From positions 171,253 to 235,252 of the forward strand of contig NZ_JAVLBQ010000001.1 of NCBI RefSeq assembly GCF_031581265.1: 64,000 bases of DNA. The letters are read 5' to 3'. Below, in pieces: positions 1-8,694 of the stretch. The notes below the pieces were generated by a model. It saw nothing but the letters and a program-made list of their open reading frames with translations. It did no database searches and was not told where the DNA came from. The position numbers and the translations under genes are program-made. The stretch's first letter is position 1. Each line of letters opens with the position of its first letter. Source of the stretch: Gracilimonas sp031581265 (GTDB lineage Bacteria > Bacteroidota > Rhodothermia > Balneolales > Balneolaceae).

Positions 1-1
1 G

Positions 2-484
2 CCTTTCCCTCTTGGCTATAATGGTCTTGGTGATATTTTTGTGTTCCTTTTTTTTGGAATAGTCGCTGTTATGACCACCTATTACATAAATACCCTTGAG
101 TGGTCTGAAGCCTCATTTTGGGCTTCTCTTGCTGTTGGGGCATTGTGCGTAAATATTCTTGTAGTAAATAATTTGAGAGATGTTGAACAGGATAAAAAAT
201 CAGGTAAGAAAACCTTGGGCGTGCTATTTGGAGAGACTGCACTAAAAATCGAATATCTTATAATGGTGCTTTTGGCTTTCGCCATTCCTCCTCATTTCTA
301 TGTGCAGCTTAATTATTCTATTTGGATTCTTATTCCTATGATCTCACTACCACTTGCTGCTTATTATGTATATCGAATTTGGACGGAAACAGATAAAACC
401 CAGCTAAATCCTATGTTGGAAAAAACGGCACAATTTATGGTCATCTTCGGTTTTCTTTTTTCCGTTGGAATTATCTTCAACTGA
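2..484 (+). CDS. menA: 1,4-dihydroxy-2-naphthoate polyprenyltransferase, C-terminal part (cut by window start)
   Basis: UbiA-family membrane prenyltransferase that attaches the polyprenyl tail to 1,4-dihydroxy-2-naphthoate, giving demethylmenaquinone. The reading frame is open from base 2; the first residues (PFPLGYNGLGDIFVF) match the conserved MenA segment just before the middle of the protein, so the N-terminal half lies outside the window. The conserved second Asp-rich region is visible as NNLRDVEQDKKSGKKTLGV, and several hydrophobic segments follow. The stop codon overlaps the menC start by one base, indicating translational coupling. The first internal Met (base 41) is not the true start. 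Confidence 0.9.
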   Translation, partial: PFPLGYNGLGDIFVFLFFGIVAVMTTYYINTLEWSEASFWASLAVGALCVNILVVNNLRDVEQDKKSGKKTLGVLFGETALKIEYLIMVLLAFAIPPHFYVQLNYSIWILIPMISLPLAAYYVYRIWTETDKTQLNPMLEKTAQFMVIFGFLFSVGIIFN

Positions 485-1554
485 TGCTAAGATATTTTAA
501 ATATCGCATACCTTTTAAGCGGACTTTCAGTTCTGCAGGCAATCAATTTACGCATCGGGAAGGAATCATCGTTTGTTATACCGATGAACAAGGGATTGAA
601 GCTTATGGAGAAGTGGCCCCTCTTCCCGGGTTTTCCACGGAGTCTCTGAATGAAGTTGAACAAGTGTTGTCTGTAAACAAAGAGCATCTTGAAGAAAGCA
701 TAAAAAGTGGTAATGCCAAAGAAACTTTGAAGCTGCTTCATCAAATCCACCGGTTCCCTTCACTCAGTTTTGGCCTGGGTACTTTGATTTATGATCTTGA
801 AGCAAAACGAGAAAATACATCTCTTTTGAAATACCTATTCCCTGATTGGGATGGCACATTGAAAGCAAATGGAGTCGTTGGGCTTAAGTCAAAATCTGGA
901 ACTCTGGCTGATGTTGAACACCTCTCAAATAATGGCTTTGAAACCATAAAAATAAAAATTGGCCAAAATATTGAAGAGGAAATCGATCACCTCAAGGCCA
1001 TAAGAAAGGGGTATCCAAATATTAAGATTAGAGTGGATGCCAATCAGTCCTGGGATGAAACAGAAGCAATCCGTAACCTGAAAGAACTGGAAAATCTAAG
1101 TATAGAGTATTGTGAACAACCGATTCCTGCAGGAAATCCTGAATCCTTAAAAAGGGTTTCTGATAGTACAAACATTCCTGTCGCAGCTGATGAATCAATT
1201 CGGAACATTCAGGATGCTAAGGAACTATCAGAGGCTGAATCAGCAGACATCTTTATTATAAAACCTATGTTATACGGGGCTTTCGATGATTTTTTTGTAA
1301 CAAAGGAAATCGTAGATACTCATTTAATTGATACGGTGTTTACTACATCCTTGGAAACGGCTATTGGCAGAGCGGCTATTGCAGCATTGGCTGCCGGACT
1401 TGGAAGTCCAAAATATGCTCAAGGACTTGCAACCGGTTCATTATTAAAAAACGATATTGTGAAAGAGGATTGGTTGGATCATGCTATAATAAACTTTCCC
1501 AATCAACCGGGCATTGGCGTTGTTCCGGACCTACAAAAGCTTACTGAAGTTTGA
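484..1554 (+). CDS. menC: o-succinylbenzoate synthase
   Basis: Enolase-superfamily enzyme that dehydrates SHCHC to o-succinylbenzoate in menaquinone synthesis. The expected catalytic set is visible: the KxK pair in TIKIKIG (K156/K158), metal ligands D185 (RVDANQ), E211 (CEQP) and D236 (AADES), and K260 (IIKP). At 356 aa it has the usual family length. It starts on the last base of the menA stop and ends 4 bases inside menE, so menA-menC-menE are read as one coupled unit. A dipeptide epimerase would show similar residues, but the men context settles the call. Confidence 0.93.
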   Translation: MLRYFKYRIPFKRTFSSAGNQFTHREGIIVCYTDEQGIEAYGEVAPLPGFSTESLNEVEQVLSVNKEHLEESIKSGNAKETLKLLHQIHRFPSLSFGLGTLIYDLEAKRENTSLLKYLFPDWDGTLKANGVVGLKSKSGTLADVEHLSNNGFETIKIKIGQNIEEEIDHLKAIRKGYPNIKIRVDANQSWDETEAIRNLKELENLSIEYCEQPIPAGNPESLKRVSDSTNIPVAADESIRNIQDAKELSEAESADIFIIKPMLYGAFDDFFVTKEIVDTHLIDTVFTTSLETAIGRAAIAALAAGLGSPKYAQGLATGSLLKNDIVKEDWLDHAIINFPNQPGIGVVPDLQKLTEV

Positions 1555-3062
1555 CCATGCTAAAATCACGACTACATAGATTTGAATTCAAAAAGAATAA
1601 AAAGCCTCAACAGGTCTTTTTATCCTCTCAGGATGGATTGTACACCTACAGTGATTTAAATCGGTTTACGGCTTTTATAAAAGATTTAGTAAAAGAAAAG
1701 ACGGGTTACTTAGAACAGCCTGTAGCTTTTATTTCCAGTTCGAGTGATCCTCTGGTCTTTAGTATTGCTGCATGCTGGAGGCTCGGAATTCCATTTATTC
1801 CAATAAACACAAATTCTACCGATAATGAGCTCAAAGAATATCTTAATGCTCTAAAGCCGGGGCTTATTTTCTGTGACAATGCAAACAGAAGCCGTATTGA
1901 GGGTGATAATGTCATAAAGATGGATGAGAATTTTTTCCTGAATTCCTTCACCCACGATATACGAAATATGGAACTCCCCGATCCTGATGCTTTTGATCAA
2001 TCTTCTGTTTTCGGGTATTTCTTTACCTCAGGAACCACCGGGCGGCCCAAAATTGTGCCGCTGAAAAGACGCCAAATAATTTCAGCTGCCGAAGCTTCCG
2101 CTGCTAATTTCAAACCGGATAAAAATCATTTCTGGATGCTTTGTCTTCCTTTAAATCATGTAGGGGGAATTTCAATCATTTTGCGATCCATATTATATGG
2201 TTCTTCCATTTACAGGCTGAGTGAATTTCATGGAGATATGATTAAGGAGTTTCTTGGAGAAAATAGCCGATTCCAGGTGGCTTCCCTGGTTCCTACTATG
2301 CTCAAAAGATTGCTTGATGATCCGTTATTTAAGACACATCATGAATTCAAAGCTATTTTACTGGGTGGCGGACCGGTTAATAAAGGGTTATTAAAAAAAT
2401 CCCGGGAACGAGGTATCCCTATTGTTTCCAGCTATGGTATGACGGAAACGTGTGCTCAGGTAATTGCAAATCCACTCTTGGCACCCTCAGGAATGTACAC
2501 TCCGTTAAACAGCGTAGGCAAGCCTCTCCCGCCTAATGAAATGCAAATAAGGGATGAGAATGGGAAAGTACTTGGAAAAAATCAGTCGGGACAATTATGG
2601 CTTAAAGGTCCCCAGGTTTTTGATGGCTATTACCATGCTAAGCATAACGAAGGCAAGTTTGATGAAGATGGATGGTTCAACACCGGAGACTATGGTCATG
2701 TTAATGGATTTGGTCATTTGTTTATCGAATCACGCAGAACCGATCTCATCATAACTGGTGGTGAAAATGTAAACCCAAAAGAAGTTGAAGAAGCTCTTCA
2801 AAAAATCTTATCCATTAAAGAAGCTGTTGTAATTGGGGTGCCGGATGAGGAATGGGGGCAAAAAGTAGCAGCAGTGGTCACTGTTGAAAATGGGAAAGTT
2901 CCTGAGCTAAAGGAAGTTCGGGCAGAACTCAAAAATTATCTATCCGACTTTAAGCTACCAAAGGATTTAAAAGTTGTCGATAAAATTCCCAAAACTAATA
3001 TCGGTAAAGTTAAACGGGATGAGTTGATCAAAATGCTACACAAATATTTAAAATCAAAGTAA
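1551..3062 (+). CDS. menE: o-succinylbenzoate-CoA ligase
   Basis: ANL-superfamily adenylating enzyme that activates o-succinylbenzoate with ATP and CoA for MenB ring closure. Visible motifs are the P-loop-like FTSGTTGRPK near residue 162, SYGMTE near 295, the hinge region RTDLIITGGENVNPKEVE near 398, and the C-terminal catalytic Lys in TNIGKVKRDEL. At 503 aa it is full length. It overlaps menC by 4 bases (ATGA). The remaining menaquinone genes are not downstream, so they must lie upstream of the window or elsewhere. Confidence 0.93.
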   Translation: MTMLKSRLHRFEFKKNKKPQQVFLSSQDGLYTYSDLNRFTAFIKDLVKEKTGYLEQPVAFISSSSDPLVFSIAACWRLGIPFIPINTNSTDNELKEYLNALKPGLIFCDNANRSRIEGDNVIKMDENFFLNSFTHDIRNMELPDPDAFDQSSVFGYFFTSGTTGRPKIVPLKRRQIISAAEASAANFKPDKNHFWMLCLPLNHVGGISIILRSILYGSSIYRLSEFHGDMIKEFLGENSRFQVASLVPTMLKRLLDDPLFKTHHEFKAILLGGGPVNKGLLKKSRERGIPIVSSYGMTETCAQVIANPLLAPSGMYTPLNSVGKPLPPNEMQIRDENGKVLGKNQSGQLWLKGPQVFDGYYHAKHNEGKFDEDGWFNTGDYGHVNGFGHLFIESRRTDLIITGGENVNPKEVEEALQKILSIKEAVVIGVPDEEWGQKVAAVVTVENGKVPELKEVRAELKNYLSDFKLPKDLKVVDKIPKTNIGKVKRDELIKMLHKYLKSK

Positions 3063-3265
3063 ATGATTACAAATAAAAGACTTTAAATTAAAAATTACTA
3101 TATCCAAGGTACTTATTTGGGGTAATATCTCTGAGTGAAATGTGGGATCGTTGGTGGTTATAACCATGAATCCCATTCTGAGTTTCTTTCCTATACTTCA
3201 AACAGAAGTTAAATCATACTAGTAGAATGGGAATATATTATTCTAAATTTTTTATAGAATACTAT

Positions 3266-3361
3266 TTATTCAGAGCGAGATTTAATAAAATAAACTACGA
3301 GACTTAAAATAATTGCAATAATTATTATAGCTATTATTTCCGGTATACCAAATACTATCAT
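3266..3361 (-). CDS. tiny single-pass membrane protein (31 aa)
   Basis: A 31-codon ORF starting ATG at 3361, 16 bases after the stop of the propeller lipoprotein gene and on the same strand. It reads MIVFGIPEIIAIIIIAIIL followed by a short charged tail (KSRSE): one hydrophobic helix with a Gly-x-x-Glu start. The beginning superficially resembles the N-terminal anchor of TatA-type proteins, but no amphipathic helix follows, so I do not assign it. Its position makes it the last gene of the peptide-propeller operon. The ORF is seen directly; expression is inferred from spacing and membrane-like composition. The rest of 3063-3377 holds only a 12-bp palindrome (3155-3166) and an inverted CCCATTCT pair (3172-3179/3224-3231). 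Confidence 0.45.
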   Translation of the reverse strand: MIVFGIPEIIAIIIIAIILSLVVYFIKSRSE

Positions 3362-3377
3362 ACTAATAATGAATTTA

Positions 3378-4439
3378 CTATTGAACCCAATTTGGGTTGA
3401 TTACTGTTTCGTACAAATTATTTCTACCTTCTCTAATATATAATACATCTCGTCCGACCGAAAAATCTGATACGCTCAAAGAACTATCTTCTATATCAGA
3501 ATAGAACTTTATTCTTTTCTTAAGTAAGAAATTGATCCTATCAAATATTAATAATTCAGTCTGATAAAGAACAAAAATATGGTCTTTATAATGTTCAATC
3601 TTAGATATATAGGCTGTTGCTCTTGTAGATTTTTTTTGGCTGTTTATTTTAAAAGGTTCACCTATTGGATCATTTACTCCTAGTTTAATTGTTCCAACTT
3701 GACTACCATCATAGTCTAGGATTCTAATTTCACGATCACCTATCAACGCAACTAAAATGTTATTTGGAGTAGATCCTATAGCACCTGCAATATTTCTTAT
3801 CACTGGTTCATATCCAACAGGCACCCTCGGTTCGATAACATCAACTCCACTATTTGATTCTAAATCAAATATTTTTAATAATTTATTATTTTCATTTACT
3901 TGTGGGTTATAAGAAATAATCAATTTCCCATTTCCTAAAGTAAAATTGTGACGAACAGAAACATCACCAGGGAAAAAATTTAACTCATTTATTAATTTCA
4001 GCTCCCTGTCAAATAGAATAAATTTTGCCTCTGCCAGTGAATAAAATATTAACGTATCTGAATTGAATGATTTACTACTAGCGGCAATATCTGTAACCTC
4101 TCCCGGACCTCTTCCTTTTTCAACTAAGGGAGTAAATTCGACACAACAAGGACTGTAATTCTGTTGATCAATATAAGACAAAACTACGTCTGAATTGCTT
4201 TGGGTATGAGTAACTACTAAACCTGAATTATTTGCTTGTATCAATGAAAAAAAGGATAACTGATAAGGTTCATTCATATTCATACTACTTACAACTACCT
4301 TATCAACTTTACTTTCTGATAATTTTATTTCGAATAATTCATGATCATTATTTGAATTGGCACACCCTGTCAAGAATAGCACTGTATACAACAGGGATAT
4401 GCCAATATTAATTGAACTGTTAAACGTTTTATGATCCAT
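3378..4439 (-). CDS. 6-bladed beta-propeller lipoprotein
   Basis: 353 aa. A hydrophobic N-terminus ends in LFLTGC, a lipobox, so the mature protein should be lipid-anchored outside the inner membrane. The body shows repeated short beta-strand units and the signature EKGRGPGEVTDI (about residue 108), the G-x-GPGE motif typical of the Bacteroidota 6-bladed beta-propeller families (DUF4934/DUF5128/BF2867-like). It starts within the stop of the upstream small secreted peptide gene (TAATG overlap) and is followed by a 31-aa membrane protein. A second protein of the same type, with the same kind of peptide partner, sits at 15210-16223. No substrate or activity can be inferred; a binding or surface-display role is only a guess. 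Confidence 0.75.
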   Translation of the reverse strand: MDHKTFNSSINIGISLLYTVLFLTGCANSNNDHELFEIKLSESKVDKVVVSSMNMNEPYQLSFFSLIQANNSGLVVTHTQSNSDVVLSYIDQQNYSPCCVEFTPLVEKGRGPGEVTDIAASSKSFNSDTLIFYSLAEAKFILFDRELKLINELNFFPGDVSVRHNFTLGNGKLIISYNPQVNENNKLLKIFDLESNSGVDVIEPRVPVGYEPVIRNIAGAIGSTPNNILVALIGDREIRILDYDGSQVGTIKLGVNDPIGEPFKINSQKKSTRATAYISKIEHYKDHIFVLYQTELLIFDRINFLLKKRIKFYSDIEDSSLSVSDFSVGRDVLYIREGRNNLYETVINPNWVQ

Positions 4440-4708
4440 TATAATGCTATATCACCATTACATAATGAACCAGAGTATACCCCTTTTCCATAGTATGTTT
4501 CATGTTCCCATTTTCCATTAATAAAACATGAAACCTTTAGCTCATGAAATACAAAAAACACCTTATTTTGATATAAACGTACATCGCAATAATCAGTTGC
4601 ACATAAATACGTGTCTCCAAACCAACCAGGATCTTGAGCATTACCAACTTTATCAAATGGCAAGGTTATTAAAATTAAAATTGTTATTAAAGCGACTATT
4701 TTTTTCAT
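4439..4708 (-). CDS. small secreted cysteine-containing peptide (NVEALA-like position)
   Basis: 89 aa with a typical signal peptide (MKKIVALITILILITLPF, cleavage likely after GNAQ). The mature part is about 65 aa with four cysteines (YLCATDYC, VSCF, SLCNG) and many aromatic residues. I do not recognise a defined family. In Bacteroides, small NVEALA-domain peptides occur next to 6-bladed propeller lipoproteins, and this gene holds the equivalent place: its stop overlaps the propeller start (TAATG). A similarly organised peptide-propeller pair is at 15.2-16.5 kb. Extracytoplasmic disulfides are likely; the function is unknown. Confidence 0.6.
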   Translation of the reverse strand: MKKIVALITILILITLPFDKVGNAQDPGWFGDTYLCATDYCDVRLYQNKVFFVFHELKVSCFINGKWEHETYYGKGVYSGSLCNGDIAL

Positions 4709-4789
4709 GGGTATATAATTTTTATTAGAAACAATGATTTATTGTATGAAAAAAAAAAAAAAAACAATCAATTATATTTATTATCTAAT

Positions 4790-5047
4790 TTTCCCAAGTG
4801 GTAGTCTCATTTGGACCAAAGTGTACATCTTGTTTCAATTTGCAATCACCATGCTGGTAGTCGCTTACTTCCTATTCAACTATGATAGTTTCTCGTTGCT
4901 GCGGGATGGATCATCTTTTCCAGTGTCATGTTCGGGCTAATGTTTGAATCAGATGACAAGTGGCTTACCGCCCTGGAAGTGATTCGGCTGATATGTATCC
5001 CTGTGGGAGTTTGGTATTTGTCTGGTGGGGGTTTTACTGTCATATAG
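4790..5047 (+). pseudogene. C-terminal remnant of a sterol desaturase/fatty-acid hydroxylase family protein
   Basis: Two adjoining frames together read as the tail of a membrane protein: SLIWTKVYILFQFAITML and FLFNYDSFSLL up to about 4900, then a frame change and AGWIIFSSVMFGLMFESDDK onward to a stop at 5045-5047. The pattern (polytopic tail, then a W/K-rich turn and a final hydrophobic ELIRL-like helix) resembles the C-terminus of sterol desaturase/alkylglycerol monooxygenase family proteins; this is recognition by eye, not a search. No histidine-box catalytic part is present, so the gene is broken: the 5' part is missing and there is a frameshift near 4900. A 16-base A run (4749-4764) lies just upstream. 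It points toward the peptide-propeller insert, which may have replaced its front half. Confidence 0.5.
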
Positions 5048-5148
5048 CTTTACTTTAGAACCATGATTATTAGGATTTTGAGATTCCTCTGATTTTTTAT
5101 CGGCCACAAATTCAAAGTAACAGTCAGGTAATTAGAATCAATAATTGG

Positions 5149-6456
5149 CTATTCCATTCTAATTAAAGTTTCTCCGATCGCCTCTCTCAATCTCGACTCC
5201 ACCCCCACCTCTTTTGCATATTCATCCCAATCATTAACTATTTCATTTACTTGATCAATAATAGACTTCGCTTTCTTGATATTCATCGACTTTGCTACCG
5301 TTAGCAAATCTTCTCTTGTAATCTCTTTCCGCTTCCCATTTATACTAAGCGAATGCTGACTGACCCACTCACTTCCCGGCCGGTAAGCATGGCAAAGGTC
5401 ATAGGCCGGAGCGAGCTCCCATTTCCCTCCTTCTTTTAACCTAAAAGAGAAATTTTTGGTATGATCGTCGCAATTACGGGAGACTACATTAAATACCATT
5501 CGGCGAAACATTTGCTCTGCTTCAGGATAAGTCAAACGTAACTCTCGCATGGTCTGGAAAAGTTGTTCATAGCTGTAGCTAAGCACATCATTGAAATCAA
5601 AATGCTTAATGGCACATAAAGTCTGAATATGGTGCTTTTTTTTCATTCCCTCTCTGTCAAATCTTTTAGTCATGAAATGAGCTCTCCCATTTTCCTCTAA
5701 CATCCTGGAAGGCATCATCTCGATCCCACAGTCTTTTGCCATATGATAGTAAGCCATTTCAACGCGCCCATATCCCTGCGTTTTGCCCAATTGTACGTCG
5801 CTGACTCCATCCAGCTTTATAAGCCAGTGTTCAAATCCTTTTGGGGCTTTGGTTTGCCCCGATCGCACCTCTCCTGTTTTTTCATTGTAGGCAATTACTG
5901 CTTTAGGACGTGCCCCACCGGCTGAAGTACCTATCCTCAATATCTGGCGAATTCCCTGCTCTTCATCCTTATCCAATTGAGTAGAAAAATTCTCCTTCTT
6001 TGATAACATTTCACTCGCCAACTTAACCAGGCTTTTCACCTCAATACTGAACGTTTGCTTATTTCCTTCCATTTGAGCCGGTTCAAACTCCAGCGCACCC
6101 ATTCCCCGTTTTCCAATGAAACATAGTTTCTCAACCGGATTCATACTGTCCTGTGGTCGCCCTTGTTGTGCCAACCATACATTGATCAGCTGATTCCCAT
6201 AGTTATCCGGTAGTGAGTCGGCCAGTAACCCCGGAAGCCCTCTAAATGCATCCAGATTAGAATTCTCTTTTTTTCTAAGATTGGGAAAAGTAAAGATATT
6301 CCTTCCGGCATGAATTGGCATGGTGAGTGGTGCCAAATCTATCCCAGTGTTTTTGAACGATTGGTCATACTCAAACGAGGCCAATCCCCGATTCTGATCC
6401 CAGGCCACCGCACCCACGGTTTTGCCCCATACTTTTACAAAAGCTGTTGTGATCAT
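5149..6456 (-). CDS. hipA: HipA-type serine/threonine kinase toxin
   Basis: 435 aa, the size of full-length HipA. The N-terminal HipA_1-type region (about 1-110) is followed by the kinase-like HipA_C region. The Gly-rich nucleotide loop is visible as GTSAGGARPK (near 175), the catalytic loop as SRNCDDHTKNFS (near 327), and the metal-binding aspartate in APAYDLC (near 350). In characterised systems HipA phosphorylates glutamyl-tRNA synthetase, stops translation and induces persistence; the target here is unknown. Start and upstream stop overlap (TAATG), so it is coupled to hipB. No truncation is seen, so it is probably functional. Confidence 0.9.
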   Translation of the reverse strand: MITTAFVKVWGKTVGAVAWDQNRGLASFEYDQSFKNTGIDLAPLTMPIHAGRNIFTFPNLRKKENSNLDAFRGLPGLLADSLPDNYGNQLINVWLAQQGRPQDSMNPVEKLCFIGKRGMGALEFEPAQMEGNKQTFSIEVKSLVKLASEMLSKKENFSTQLDKDEEQGIRQILRIGTSAGGARPKAVIAYNEKTGEVRSGQTKAPKGFEHWLIKLDGVSDVQLGKTQGYGRVEMAYYHMAKDCGIEMMPSRMLEENGRAHFMTKRFDREGMKKKHHIQTLCAIKHFDFNDVLSYSYEQLFQTMRELRLTYPEAEQMFRRMVFNVVSRNCDDHTKNFSFRLKEGGKWELAPAYDLCHAYRPGSEWVSQHSLSINGKRKEITREDLLTVAKSMNIKKAKSIIDQVNEIVNDWDEYAKEVGVESRLREAIGETLIRME

Positions 6457-6809
6457 TACCAGTCGCTCTCCCGACTATCCAGTGTCTTACTCTTTGAACC
6501 GGACGCCCTTTTTCGTTTTTGTTGTTCCTTTTTTGCCAACTCAATGGGACTAATTACTTCCTCTACCTTGAAAGCGTTTAGATATTCTAATTGCCCCAAC
6601 ACTCTCAAAACCTGAATAAAAGTACTTAAAGTTACCGTCTCACCCCGCTCCAACAAGCTCAGAGTAGAACGACTTATACCAGCTTCTTTGGCTAACTCTT
6701 GCTGGGTTTTATTCTGCTCCAGCCGATGATGTTTTACAAACTCTCCCAACTGTTTGATCACAGCCTGATCACTCATGGAGTACCAATCGGTGTATGAACT
6801 ATCACTCAT
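6456..6809 (-). CDS. hipB: HipB-type antitoxin, XRE-family DNA-binding repressor
   Basis: 117 aa with a clear helix-turn-helix (about residues 20-72): TQQELAKEAGISRSTLSLLE followed by a typical XRE third helix and dimer region. The C-terminal Lys/Arg/Ser-rich tail (KKEQQKRKRASGSKSK) is likely disordered. HipB neutralises HipA and represses its own operon. It is the first gene of the pair and shares a TAATG overlap with hipA. Candidate operator palindromes lie upstream at 6888-6936. Confidence 0.9.
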   Translation of the reverse strand: MSDSSYTDWYSMSDQAVIKQLGEFVKHHRLEQNKTQQELAKEAGISRSTLSLLERGETVTLSTFIQVLRVLGQLEYLNAFKVEEVISPIELAKKEQQKRKRASGSKSKTLDSRESDW

Positions 6810-6887
6810 AAGAACCTCTTTTATAAATTATTGAATGATTAACCACTCATAATGTACCAATTATTTGGATTAATTTCTGTATTATAT

Positions 6888-6936
6888 TTCATTCATTATT
6901 TTAATTATTTACTTTAATGAATGAATATTCATTCAT
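6888..6936. promoter_or_regulatory. palindromic candidate HipB operators
   Basis: Upstream of hipB there is a perfect 20-bp palindrome, ATGAATGAATATTCATTCAT (6917-6936). A second inverted pair shares the same core: TTCATTCATTA (6888-6898) with TAATGAATGAA (6915-6925). The repeated TCATTCAT/ATGAATGA half-sites fit dimeric HTH repressors. HipB is known to bind several operator copies upstream of hipBA; binding here is inferred. Confidence 0.5.
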
Positions 6937-7054
6937 ATAATGAGTATTTTTCGTTGCTCTTCACACATGTCGGATGATCAGAAATTGCTTTATCAAAGTG
7001 GTCTAAGTCAGTCTTGTAGATGTTATGCAATTCATTGACAAATGTTGAAAAAGT

Positions 7055-7130
7055 AAAGTCTCCCCTTGCGCTGGCGTCCCGACCATCGGGGAGGGGAGAT
7101 AAATCAGTCAGTTGTTCCTGACTGATTTTG
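7055..7130. repeat. palindromic intergenic repeat (family A, copy 1)
   Basis: Nested inverted repeats: a CTCCCC...GGGGAG pair flanking CGTCCCGACCATCGGG, then a perfect 11-bp stem AAATCAGTCAG (7101-7111) with CTGACTGATTT (7119-7129) around a 7-base loop. The AAAGTC-TCCCTTGC and CGGGGAGGG(A) parts recur at 63943-64000, so this is a dispersed element. The stretch 6937-7309 otherwise holds no convincing gene. Confidence 0.55.
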
Positions 7131-7200
7131 AGGGGTGTTGGTGCCAAGGAAAGTGTAGCCTGATACAACTCAGAATCAAATCTAATGGGGATAATAGGAT

Positions 7201-7300
7201 AGTAAAAGAGGTGTTGCCCTTAGCACCAACACCCACCGCCAGACTTCGCAATCGGTCAGACGGGCTTTAAGCCGTCAGACAGAGAGAAAGAGAAAAAACC
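7201..7300. repeat. palindromic intergenic sequence downstream of purB
   Basis: G+C-richer than its surroundings, with two complementary stretches: GGTGTTGCCCTTAGCACCAACACC (a stem from GGTGTTG/CAACACC, about 7211-7232) and GACGGGCTTTAAGCCGTC (7258-7275, a stem with one bulge). It could end purB transcription on the minus strand although no clear T run follows, or be another dispersed repeat. No protein-coding potential is apparent. Confidence 0.4.
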
Positions 7301-7309
7301 AAAACGAAC

Positions 7310-8605
7310 TTACTTCAGCCCAACCCGTTCAAAAATAACATCCACATTTCGGGTGTGGTGATCCAGGTCAAAGGCTGCATCGATTTCTTCTTGAGTCAGT
7401 GAATTCTGAATAGTTTCGTCGGCTTCCACGATGGGTTTGAACAGCTCTTGGTTTTCCCAGGACTTCATTGCCAGTGGCTGAACGGTATCGTAAGCCTGCT
7501 CTCTTGGCATTCCTTTGTCTATGAGTTTATGAAGGAGTCGTTGTGAGAATACCAGTCCTTGCGTTTTCCAGATATTGGATTCCATATTCTCCTCAAAAAC
7601 CACCAGGTTCTCGATCACTCCGGCAAAACGATTTAGCATGTAGTCAAGCAGAGTGGTGGCATCAGGAAGGATAATGCGCTCTGCTGAAGAATGAGAGATA
7701 TCGCGTTCGTGCCAAAGTGGGATGTTCTCGTAAGAAGTCACCATATACCCACGCAAAACCCTCGCACATCCGGATATATTCTCCGAACTAACCGGATTCC
7801 GTTTGTGTGGCATGGACGAAGACCCTTTTTGTCCTTTTCGAAATGCTTCCTCTGCTTCTCTCAATTCACTGCGCTGTAAATGACGAACTTCCACCGCCAT
7901 TTTTTCCATCGTTGAGCCGATCAAAGCCAGCGTGGAAAGGTAATAAGCGTGGCGATCACGCTGTAAAGTTTGGGTAGAAATAGGCGCCGGAAACAATCCT
8001 AATTTTTCACAAGTATACTCTTCCACTTCCGGGGGAATGTTTGCAAAGGTTCCAACCGACCCGGATAATTTCCCAAATTCTACATCGGCCGCCGCTTTTT
8101 TGAATCGCTCGAGATTGCGGTTCATCTCAGCATACCAAAGCGCACATTTCAACCCAAAAGTAGTCGGTTCAGCATGGATACCGTGGGTCCGCCCCATCAT
8201 CACCGTGTACTTATGCTTTTTGGCCTTTTCAGCCAATACATCAATGATTCGTTCGATCCCCTCCAACAAGATTGTGTTGGCTTTTTTGAGACGAACTCCC
8301 CAGGCGGTATCTACCACATCCGTGGAAGTCAGTCCATAATGAACCCATTTCTTCTCTTCACCTAATGTTTCTGAAACCGCTCGTGTGAAAGCTACTACAT
8401 CGTGACGGGTTTTTGCTTCAATTTCTTTAATCCGATCCACATCGAAACTCGCATTTTCATAGAGCTTGTCCACATCCTCCATCGGAATTTTACCGAGTTT
8501 AGCCCATGCCCAACAAGCGGCGAGTTCTACATCCAGCCAGGCTTGAAATTGCTGTTCGTCGGTCCAAAGATCGGACATTTCTTTGCGGCAATAGCGAGAG
8601 ATCAT
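7310..8605 (-). CDS. purB: adenylosuccinate lyase
   Basis: Splits SAICAR and adenylosuccinate, releasing fumarate, in purine synthesis. 431 aa, the normal length for the bacterial short form. The fumarase/aspartase superfamily signature GSSSMPHKRNPV is present near residue 263; the catalytic His is in GRTHGIHAEPT (near 140), and TSTDVVDT (near 93) also matches. It is a stand-alone gene on the minus strand with non-coding sequence on both sides. Confidence 0.95.
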   Translation of the reverse strand: MISRYCRKEMSDLWTDEQQFQAWLDVELAACWAWAKLGKIPMEDVDKLYENASFDVDRIKEIEAKTRHDVVAFTRAVSETLGEEKKWVHYGLTSTDVVDTAWGVRLKKANTILLEGIERIIDVLAEKAKKHKYTVMMGRTHGIHAEPTTFGLKCALWYAEMNRNLERFKKAAADVEFGKLSGSVGTFANIPPEVEEYTCEKLGLFPAPISTQTLQRDRHAYYLSTLALIGSTMEKMAVEVRHLQRSELREAEEAFRKGQKGSSSMPHKRNPVSSENISGCARVLRGYMVTSYENIPLWHERDISHSSAERIILPDATTLLDYMLNRFAGVIENLVVFEENMESNIWKTQGLVFSQRLLHKLIDKGMPREQAYDTVQPLAMKSWENQELFKPIVEADETIQNSLTQEEIDAAFDLDHHTRNVDVIFERVGLK

Positions 8606-8694
8606 TGAATATACTTTAGGGTTTAAAATTCAGCCCAAAGATATGATTTTATCCTAACAGAATAAGCCCGGATTTCCAACTTTCCGTAACAATG

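Noticed and set aside
3266..3361. TatA assignment for the 31-aa protein
   Set aside because: Only the start resembles TatA; no amphipathic helix follows and no tatC is nearby.
6929..7168. 79-aa open frame on the minus strand
   Set aside because: It is largely built from the palindromic repeat at 7055-7130; no domain, no coupling to a gene, and composition shifts at the repeat edges.
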